9,509 bases of DNA from GWF2-50-93 sp049297395 (GTDB lineage Bacteria; Verrucomicrobiota; Lentisphaeria; Victivallales; GWF2-50-93): positions 1 to 9,509 of the forward strand of contig JBAQUG010000463.1 in NCBI GenBank assembly GCA_049297395.1, given 5' to 3'. The notes under the pieces were generated by a model. It worked only from the letters and a program-made list of their open reading frames with translations. It had not been told where the DNA came from and ran no database searches. Position 1 is the stretch's first letter; every line of letters starts with the position of its first letter. The position numbers and the translations under genes are program-made. Positions 1 through 4,851 of this stretch are shown piece after piece.

Positions 1-169
1 CCCACTCGTCATGTCTTTCCCACCTGCCGCCGCCGACCTCCTTCCAGTCGGTGGCATGTGTTTTTGTGGAACAATACCCCCATGTGAAATCCGAATTGCC
101 GAAAGAGCGGGCAACTCTTTCAGGGCCGCTGAAATCCAAAGTCCTCTGGACAATCTCTCTTGAATCCAT
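1..169 (-). CDS. Uroporphyrinogen decarboxylase (URO-D/MtaA-like) family protein, 5' end only
   Basis: An open minus-strand frame starts at ATG 169-167 and runs off the left edge, giving the first 56 codons. An in-frame TAA at 187-185 bounds it, and AAGGAG (plus positions 174-179) lies 4 nt before the ATG, so the start is well supported. The protein opens MDSREIVQRTLDFSGPERVA, which matches the N-terminal signature of URO-D superfamily proteins (M-x-S/G-R-E-x-V-x-R-x-L-x-F-x-x-P-E/D-R-V). It continues with THATDWKEVGGGRWERHDEW, typical as I recall it of the large PVC-bacterial subgroup annotated as uroporphyrinogen decarboxylase family. Such proteins include true HemE but also corrinoid-dependent methyltransferases (MtaA/CmuA type), and the genomic setting, divergent from an AraC regulator, favours the catabolic kind over haem synthesis. 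The catalytic core lies outside the window, so the reaction cannot be assigned. Confidence 0.8.
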   Translation of the reverse strand, partial: MDSREIVQRTLDFSGPERVARSFGNSDFTWGYCSTKTHATDWKEVGGGRWERHDEW

Positions 170-196
170 AATTCTCCTTGTCGATTATTCATCTGG

Positions 197-217
197 TTCA
201 CATTTTAATTTCACATT
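197..217. promoter_or_regulatory. Direct repeat TTCACATT x2 in the divergent control region
   Basis: TTCACATT occurs at 197-204 and again at 210-217, 13 bp apart, in the 85-bp AT-rich gap between the minus-strand URO-D-like gene and the AraC regulator. AraC proteins bind DNA through two helix-turn-helix units and often use short direct repeats, so this is a candidate operator for the adjacent regulator. The spacing is somewhat more than one helical turn. The assignment is inference from position and repetition only. Confidence 0.35.
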
Positions 218-223
218 ATGGCA
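215..223 (-). promoter_or_regulatory. Candidate extended -10 element for the URO-D-like gene
   Basis: Read on the minus strand, 223-215 is TGCCATAAT, an extended -10 (TGn followed by CATAAT, one mismatch to TATAAT). Transcription would begin near 208, leaving a leader of about 39 nt before the ATG at 169. I see no convincing -35 at normal spacing. The element overlaps the second TTCACATT repeat, so a protein bound there would affect initiation directly. No equally good plus-strand promoter for the AraC gene is evident, although TATATT at 226-231 is possible. Confidence 0.3.
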
Positions 224-254
224 TATATATTAATGCTATAGATCAAGGAATGGT

Positions 255-1214
255 ATGGAGGAAAAAAACATAAATATGTATAAAAATGATATTGTAGGGC
301 AGAAGGGCAAGACCCAGATCCTGCAGGTTCTCCATAAGGGCAGGGTGTATTTTTTCAGGCATCTCTTTTCAGGATCTGAGAGATGTGAACCTGTTCCACC
401 TGTCAAAGGCGGGACTCTGGACAGGGATGAACATTTTCATCCGCTCTACCATGTGGTTCTTTACTCGGAGGGACGTGGATGTTTCAACTATTGCGGGGAA
501 AAACTCGATTTTGAACCGGGACTTCTTGTAGTTACAAGCCCGAATGAGCCGCATAAATTCGGTCCGCATACCGACTGCGGTTCTCCGGTTACGTATAAGC
601 ATTTTACGTTTGATCTGGTTTCAGAAGAGGAATTGCACCTTGAACTGTCGTTCAATGAATTGCTTTCCCTGTATTCCGGCGTTGGATATGGAAGGATAAA
701 GGTTCCATACAGGCTTGATCCGATGGCATATCATGTTGTCCTGGAATCCCTCGAATCGGTGATTGCACAGAAGATGGAACATGAATCGCATCCCGATTTG
801 ACAGCAGCCTCCGCAATAATGAAGCTTCTGTCGAATCTTACCCGGGTATTTTGCATGAAGACTTCCATTGGAGATTCAGTTTTTGATGAAAGACTGCTTA
901 AGGCAGGGGAAATCCTTTCGAACGATATGCAGGGAAAGATTAACATACCGTCTCTTTCAAGGCGGGTTGGAATCTCCGGAGCGCATCTTATACGATCATT
1001 CAAAAATGCATTCGGAGAGACTCCGATGAATTTCAACCGCAGGCTGCGTATAAAAAAGGGCAGGGAGCTGCTTGCGAAAACTGACTGGGGGGAGAAGCGG
1101 ATAGCGCAGGAGACGGGATTCCATGATGAATTCCATTTTTGCAAGACATATAGGAAATTGGAGGGGGAGACTCCATCATCCTTCAGGCGCCGTGCGCATT
1201 CCGGGCGCGGATAG
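255..1214 (+). CDS. AraC family transcriptional regulator with N-terminal cupin sensor domain
   Basis: This is a 319-residue protein with AraC/XylS architecture. Residues about 25-130 form a cupin-like ligand-binding barrel: an HFHPLYH segment near 60-66 is followed by a GxxxF strand, then FEPGLLVVTSPNEPHKF near 86-102, the usual second cupin motif with its P-x-x-x-H. Residues about 210-315 carry the paired helix-turn-helix domain, including PSLSRRVGISGAHLIRSFKNAFGETP (first HTH and recognition helix) and RIAQETGFHDEFHFCKTYRK..GETPSSFRR (second HTH and signature). Length is normal for the family. The start is uncertain: ATG 255 has AAGGAA 4 nt upstream, while ATG 276 has GGAGG at 257-261, 14 nt upstream; I keep 255. 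It probably regulates the divergent URO-D-like gene and perhaps itself. The effector is unknown; cupin-AraC members of this kind commonly sense sugars. Confidence 0.93.
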   Translation: MEEKNINMYKNDIVGQKGKTQILQVLHKGRVYFFRHLFSGSERCEPVPPVKGGTLDRDEHFHPLYHVVLYSEGRGCFNYCGEKLDFEPGLLVVTSPNEPHKFGPHTDCGSPVTYKHFTFDLVSEEELHLELSFNELLSLYSGVGYGRIKVPYRLDPMAYHVVLESLESVIAQKMEHESHPDLTAASAIMKLLSNLTRVFCMKTSIGDSVFDERLLKAGEILSNDMQGKINIPSLSRRVGISGAHLIRSFKNAFGETPMNFNRRLRIKKGRELLAKTDWGEKRIAQETGFHDEFHFCKTYRKLEGETPSSFRRRAHSGRG

Positions 1215-1217
1215 AGC

Positions 1218-1367
1218 CGAATGCCAGTAATGGCTCAGTCTTTCCTGCTTGCATGAATGGAACGCCGGCAACTTGCCGGCTCAATTGAACAGATGCCACC
1301 AGGTTGGTGGCGTTCCAGGAAGAAGTCCTGGGACCGACCCCCGTAAAGACTGAGCCATTGCGAATGC
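1218..1367. repeat. MITE-like foldback element with nested inverted repeats and flanking 7-bp direct repeats
   Basis: A 15-bp perfect inverted repeat pairs AATGGCTCAGTCTTT (1229-1243) with AAAGACTGAGCCATT (1345-1359). Inside it, TGGAAC (1258-1263) pairs with GTTCCA (1312-1317), closing two abutting hairpins: GCCGGCA-ACT-TGCCGGC (1264-1280) and GCCACCA-GGT-TGGTGGC (1295-1311), separated by a 14-nt linker with the palindrome TCAATTGA. This is a near-ideal three-way junction. A further hairpin CCAGGA/TCCTGG (1315-1331) competes with the inner stem. The heptamer CGAATGC flanks the structure at 1218-1224 and 1361-1367, as a target-site duplication would. No coding frame is evident inside. It lies between the AraC stop codon and the downstream promoter, so it may also terminate or insulate transcription. 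A MITE-like or REP-like element is the best reading; a structured RNA is the alternative. Confidence 0.6.
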
Positions 1368-1401
1368 TGGCGGAAAATATGAAAAAAATCAAATCCAACG
1401 C

Positions 1402-1430
1402 TTGACTGATCGGGGATTGTCGGTTAAAAT
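1402..1430 (+). promoter_or_regulatory. Sigma70-type promoter for the regulator-SGNH-pseudopilin-GH2 operon
   Basis: TTGACT (1402-1407) and TAAAAT (1425-1430) are separated by exactly 17 bp, each with one mismatch to the bacterial housekeeping consensus. An A-rich stretch (GAAAAAAATCAAAT, 1381-1394) just upstream could act as an UP element. Initiation is expected near 1437, giving a leader of roughly 175-190 nt before the regulator start. A tandem CGAAAC (1437-1442 and 1444-1449) sits at the predicted start site and could be an operator. This is the best promoter match I found in the window, though PVC bacteria may deviate from the consensus. Confidence 0.6.
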
Positions 1431-1451
1431 GTGTATCGAAACTCGAAACAG

Positions 1452-1594
1452 TTGAGCTGATTGCAAAATACGGAAAAGACGGTTGTTGTGGTAATATGCC
1501 CGTTGGTGTTCACAATCCCGAGCGCTTTTGGCCTCGGGACCGTGAACACCAACCTAAGCAATCAGCTCAAGAGAGGCAATTTAGAAATTGCCTT
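1452..1594 (+). promoter_or_regulatory. Structured 5' leader of the operon (nested hairpins)
   Basis: Between promoter and coding start the predicted leader can fold into an outer 13-bp stem TTGAGCTGATTGC (1452-1464) / GCAATCAGCTCAA (1558-1570). This encloses a 12-bp stem GTTGGTGTTCAC (1502-1513) / GTGAACACCAAC (1542-1553), which after a 2x2 internal loop continues as TCCCGAG (1516-1522) / CTCGGGA (1533-1539). A 3' hairpin AGGCAATT-TAGA-AATTGCCT (1574-1593) follows about 20-30 nt before the start codon. All these arms are perfect. No T-run follows the 3' hairpin, so simple terminator-attenuation is not obvious. It could be a cis-regulatory RNA, a protein-binding palindrome or an inserted palindromic repeat. 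I recognise no known riboswitch family. Confidence 0.5.
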
Positions 1595-1612
1595 AGTTAT
1601 CTAAAAAGAAGA

Positions 1613-2731
1613 ATGAAGAGTTATATGTCAACGGCAAAATTCAAACTTGAACCCATATCCGGAATAGGAAGGACCGAATCGCTCTGCAACGCTCTTGTGG
1701 CTCTTGCGGAACATCTCGGTCCGGGCGGGCAGTTCCCTACGGTGCGGGAACTTGCCCGCTCTCTTGGTGTCAGCCTCTCCACTCTGGACCGCGTCCTCCA
1801 CGGACTTGAGGACAGAGGCCTGATCGAGCGTCGGCATGGGCAGGGTGTTTTCGTGGGCGTCCAGGTGGGGAAGAAAACAATAGGAGTTGTCTCAGGCTTC
1901 AATATCTTTGAGTTGGGCACGTCGCCGTTCCACGGAATGTTTATAGATGTCGCCCGTCATTCCATTGAGAAAAGAGGCGGGTGCTTCCGTTTCTATCTCG
2001 ATATTGAAAATTCGGTAAACGGCCTGCCATCGCATCTGGAGCTGGAGTCAAGCCTTAAGAAAAAGGAGCTGAGCGGCATCATCTTTCTTGGAGCAAGGCA
2101 ACCGGAAGAAATCGATTGGATCAAGGGCTTTGCCATTCCAATGGTGAGTTTCACGGACTGTCCGCATTCTGAATTCCGCGTCTACATGGATTATCCCGCA
2201 ATGGTCGGGCAGTGCTCTGATATCCTGATAAAGGATGGCTGCCGGCGGCTCGCCCTTCTTCCGTATTGGGATGGTGAGAAAGGCGCGTTGTTCAGTTCCT
2301 GCGTCGAAGCGTTCAAGAAAACAATGCGCATGCATCGCGTAGCATTCAAAGATGAGCTTGTCTGGCGACGTGGGAAAACTGATATTTGTGAGACTAACGA
2401 GCAGCAGGGCTGGCGGGCGGTCATGGAGTTGTTTAAAGATCGCCCTGCATCCATGCGTCCGGACGGGATAGTGAGCACCGACGACATGATGACCCGCGGA
2501 GCCGTAGCGGCTCTGGCCGAACTGGGAATCAGGTTTGGCGAAGAGGTCAGGATCGCAACGCATGCAAACCGGGGCTCAAGCGCTCTCGATCTTTATAAAA
2601 GCAAGTTAAGAATGGTTGAGTTTGACATAGAGGAGCTGATTGAGCTTCTGCTCAACACCTTGGATCGTGTCGGAAAAGGCGGTAAAGGTGTGCCGAAGAT
2701 ACAGCACCTTAAACCTATGCAGGAAAACTGA
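1613..2731 (+). CDS. GntR-type winged-helix regulator with LacI-type sugar-binding domain (AraR-like architecture)
   Basis: From ATG 1613 the protein has 372 residues. Residues about 20-81 form a GntR winged helix (FPTVRELARSLGVSLSTLDRVLHGLEDRGLIERRHGQGVFV). Residues about 88-360 resemble the LacI/periplasmic-binding effector domain: KKTIGVVSGFN, LSGIIFLGARQPEEIDW, IPMVSFTDCP, DGCRRLALLPYW and DGIVSTDDMMTRGAVAALAELGIRFGEEVRIATHANRGS. This is the architecture of AraR-type sugar-responsive repressors. The frame stays open back to ATG 1496, but those 39 codons read straight through perfect inverted repeats, have no Shine-Dalgarno and look non-protein-like, so I reject that start. ATG 1625, with AAGAG (1616-1620) 4 nt upstream, is an equally credible start. 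It is the first gene of the operon, 18 bp before the SGNH hydrolase, and probably controls it in response to a glycan-derived sugar. Confidence 0.88.
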   Translation: MKSYMSTAKFKLEPISGIGRTESLCNALVALAEHLGPGGQFPTVRELARSLGVSLSTLDRVLHGLEDRGLIERRHGQGVFVGVQVGKKTIGVVSGFNIFELGTSPFHGMFIDVARHSIEKRGGCFRFYLDIENSVNGLPSHLELESSLKKKELSGIIFLGARQPEEIDWIKGFAIPMVSFTDCPHSEFRVYMDYPAMVGQCSDILIKDGCRRLALLPYWDGEKGALFSSCVEAFKKTMRMHRVAFKDELVWRRGKTDICETNEQQGWRAVMELFKDRPASMRPDGIVSTDDMMTRGAVAALAELGIRFGEEVRIATHANRGSSALDLYKSKLRMVEFDIEELIELLLNTLDRVGKGGKGVPKIQHLKPMQEN

Positions 2732-2749
2732 ACAGGAAAGGCAATATTT

Positions 2750-4042
2750 ATGATATTCGGATTTCGAGTTTGGGATGCGGGCAAGGCCCGCTTTAAATGC
2801 CTGGCAATGTTTTTTTCAATGTCGGCTATTTTATTAATCGGCTCCGTCCTGCACGCAGCCGATGCGGTCGACCAGAAGAGCAAGGATGTGATGGGCAAGT
2901 CCAGGCAGCAGAGGATTGCCGTGGTTGGCATAGGCGACAGCAACCAGCGGTTTGGCGGACACGGCTGGAGTAAATACATGATGCAGGCGTTGGAGGATAA
3001 GTTCGGCTGCTGGGGTACGGGTTTGAAGTGGTGTTCCCGGCAATTCGTAACTGAGGAAGAGGCCAAGCGCAGCGGGCCGGCTCCAAAGGAACTGTCTGAC
3101 GGTGCCTTCTCCTACTGGTATCTGGGGGATCAGGTTTCCGCCCGCGTCGACTGGCGAAATGGTCAGTTGCACATTGCGCCCGATCATCCAATGGACGTAA
3201 AAGGCCCCCTGAAATTCCGTCTTGCCTACGCCACGTTCAAGGGAGGAACCGGCTCCTTCCTGCCGTCTGTCCGCGTCGACCAGCCGCCATGGAACATAAT
3301 CGCCAGTGCTTCCGCTCCTATCAACTCCTCCACCGGATCTTTCGGAAAAACCTCATGCACAGTCGAACTGCCGGCAGATCCTTCACGCAATACCCAGCTT
3401 ATGTTTTCAATCTCTCCTGTCAATGCAGATATAAAAGGGCCTCTCTTCGGGGAATGCCTGGAGGCGGAGAACACTGCCAAGCAGTCAGGGATAGCCTATC
3501 ATACTCTTTATGCTGCCGGAGGACAATCCCTTTACGACATGCTGAAAACTATCAGCGGGCAGAATGTCACGGATTTCTTCCAGCAGGTACGTGCGCCCCT
3601 CAACGGTGACAAAAGATGTGTCGTTATAATCAATTCAGGATTCAATGACCGCAACGAAAATGAGAAAAGCATCGGGCCAAAAGGCAGTTTTGACGGTAGG
3701 AGCCGTGACGCTTATCGTGACAATCTGGAGGGGCTGGCCGCATGTCTGGAAAAAAACTGGCTGGCGGCGGGAGGCCAACGGGAGACCATCCATTTTGTCT
3801 TCATTCCCAGCCATCCCCTGAGCACACCGGATGATCCCGTCCTTATTGCTTATCGCGAAGAAGCGGTCGCGCTTTCCAAAAAGCTGCCTAACGCATCATG
3901 CATACTTCTTCCAGAGTTGGTCGGACAGAAGGAGATGGCGGAAAAGAAATATTATGACAAGGGGGCTTCTTCCTCTCCTCATCTTTCAATGGAAGGATAC
4001 GAAGCCTTAAGCAAAGCTGTCGCAAAGGCATTGTCGGAATGA
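2750..4042 (+). CDS. Secreted SGNH/GDSL-type hydrolase (probable carbohydrate esterase)
   Basis: This is a 430-residue protein. A long N-terminal region with a hydrophobic core (CLAMFFSMSAILLIGSVLHA) ends near AxA at residues 36-39, a plausible signal peptide. SGNH landmarks follow in order: block I as VVGIGDSNQRFGGHGW with Ser64 in GDSN as nucleophile; a block II-like Gly in YAAGGQSLYDML; block III as IINSGFNDRN with G297 and N299; and block V as SPHLSMEGYEAL with His411 as base. The usual Asp three residues before that His is Ser here. Between blocks I and II there is a roughly 150-residue insertion rich in beta-type sequence, suggesting an accessory domain. The family hydrolyses acyl or acetyl esters on polysaccharides or lipids; the operon context favours glycan deacetylation, which is inference. 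The start is supported by AAAGG (2737-2741) 8 nt upstream. Confidence 0.8.
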   Translation: MIFGFRVWDAGKARFKCLAMFFSMSAILLIGSVLHAADAVDQKSKDVMGKSRQQRIAVVGIGDSNQRFGGHGWSKYMMQALEDKFGCWGTGLKWCSRQFVTEEEAKRSGPAPKELSDGAFSYWYLGDQVSARVDWRNGQLHIAPDHPMDVKGPLKFRLAYATFKGGTGSFLPSVRVDQPPWNIIASASAPINSSTGSFGKTSCTVELPADPSRNTQLMFSISPVNADIKGPLFGECLEAENTAKQSGIAYHTLYAAGGQSLYDMLKTISGQNVTDFFQQVRAPLNGDKRCVVIINSGFNDRNENEKSIGPKGSFDGRSRDAYRDNLEGLAACLEKNWLAAGGQRETIHFVFIPSHPLSTPDDPVLIAYREEAVALSKKLPNASCILLPELVGQKEMAEKKYYDKGASSSPHLSMEGYEALSKAVAKALSE

Positions 4043-4060
4043 ATTATAAAAGGAGAAGCT

Positions 4061-4771
4061 ATGATGAAAAACACCTGCAGGATATTTACTTTGATAGAAC
4101 TTTTAGTCGTAATTGCGATCATTGCAATTCTTGCGGCTATGCTGTTGCCTGCGCTGAAAAACGCGAAATCAAGCGCCAATAAGATTGCCTGCGTGAGCAA
4201 CCTCAAGCAGGTCAATCTGGGGATACTTTATTACCTTGGTGACAACAACGACATCTTCCCTCCACAGAAACGCGGCTCCGAAGCCGCCTGGAACAACGGA
4301 AACGAGCCGCAGTATCAGGTCGCCGGCTACCTTGACATCAAAGTCCCCGCGAAAAGCATCCTTTTCTGTCCGGCTGACAAGAGGTCTGGCGGAGCCAGGA
4401 CCATACTGGCTTCAGAGCATCCCGAATATGTGGCTGCCGATGGAAGCCATTATGTTCCCTCAAGCTACTGTTCCAGCTCTACGGCAAATGTCTTTACGGG
4501 GATTTTCCGCTGGCCTAACGAAGCGCCCATCCGCATATCTTCCCTTGCCAGGCCAAGCAAGCTCCTGCTCTTCTCGGAAGGATCAGGCTATTGGTATTTA
4601 TCGCGCTGGCTCCAGTATTTCTATCTCCATCACAGTACTGGATGCAATTTCCTTTACGTTGACGGACATGTCGACTGGTACAATTTCGGCTACCCGCAGG
4701 GAATGACAATGGGCGCAGCGCCGATGCCGACAGCTCCAATTGACGTTAATGATTCCTTATGGGTGAGATAA
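4061..4771 (+). CDS. Pseudopilin-like protein with prepilin-type N-terminus and H-X9-DG motif
   Basis: This is a 236-residue protein. Residues 7-32 are a type IV pilin/pseudopilin signal and hydrophobic helix (RIFTLIELLVVIAIIAILAA), with Glu13 at the +5 position relative to Phe9. The residue before Phe9 is Ile, not the usual Gly, a variant I associate with Lentisphaerota. A globular C-terminal domain follows with NLKQVNLGILYYLGDNNDIFPP, a FCPADKR motif and, near the end, the H-X9-DG motif (His191, Asp201-Gly202) followed by HVDWYNFG. PVC genomes carry many paralogues of this family; their function is not established. A peptidase-processed, inner-membrane or surface-assembled role is expected. 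AGGAG (4051-4055) lies 5 nt before ATG 4061 and 8 nt before the overlapping ATG 4064, so either methionine could start it. The gene sits 18 bp after the SGNH hydrolase in the same operon. Confidence 0.9.
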   Translation: MMKNTCRIFTLIELLVVIAIIAILAAMLLPALKNAKSSANKIACVSNLKQVNLGILYYLGDNNDIFPPQKRGSEAAWNNGNEPQYQVAGYLDIKVPAKSILFCPADKRSGGARTILASEHPEYVAADGSHYVPSSYCSSSTANVFTGIFRWPNEAPIRISSLARPSKLLLFSEGSGYWYLSRWLQYFYLHHSTGCNFLYVDGHVDWYNFGYPQGMTMGAAPMPTAPIDVNDSLWVR

Positions 4772-4776
4772 TGTAG

Positions 4777-4795
4777 CACAGGCATCTTGCCTGTG
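4777..4795. repeat. REP-like hairpin in the pseudopilin/GH2 gap
   Basis: CACAGGCA-TCT-TGCCTGTG is a perfect 8-bp stem with a 3-nt loop, starting 5 nt after the pseudopilin stop codon. No T-run follows, so it is not a canonical intrinsic terminator. The GGCA-NCT-TGCC core also occurs in the hairpin at 1264-1280, suggesting a dispersed palindrome family. It could stabilise the upstream mRNA or damp read-through into the GH2 gene. The rest of the 80-bp gap holds a possible weak promoter (TGACAA 4794-4799, TTTAAT 4817-4822, 17-bp spacing) that overlaps the hairpin and could give the GH2 gene extra transcription. Confidence 0.5.
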
Positions 4796-4851
4796 ACAAT
4801 TTCATATGCGGTTAAATTTAATGCTAGAAGTTTAAATGAAAGGAACGGTCG

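Noticed and set aside
51..233. Plus-strand 60-codon open frame upstream of the AraC gene
   Set aside because: It lies opposite the URO-D-like N-terminus, which has a family match and a Shine-Dalgarno; the plus frame shows no recognisable features and covers the divergent control region.
1183..1398. Minus-strand 71-codon frame across the foldback element
   Set aside because: It is composed mostly of inverted-repeat sequence and overlaps the AraC gene end; no ribosome binding site or family resemblance was seen.
1496..1612. N-terminal extension of the GntR/LacI-type regulator from ATG 1496
   Set aside because: The extra 39 codons read through perfect inverted repeats of the leader, lack a Shine-Dalgarno and precede the normal N-terminus of the winged-helix domain.
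4777..4795. Intrinsic terminator between the pseudopilin and GH2 genes
   Set aside because: The hairpin is good but no T-run follows, and an operon-internal palindromic repeat explains it better.
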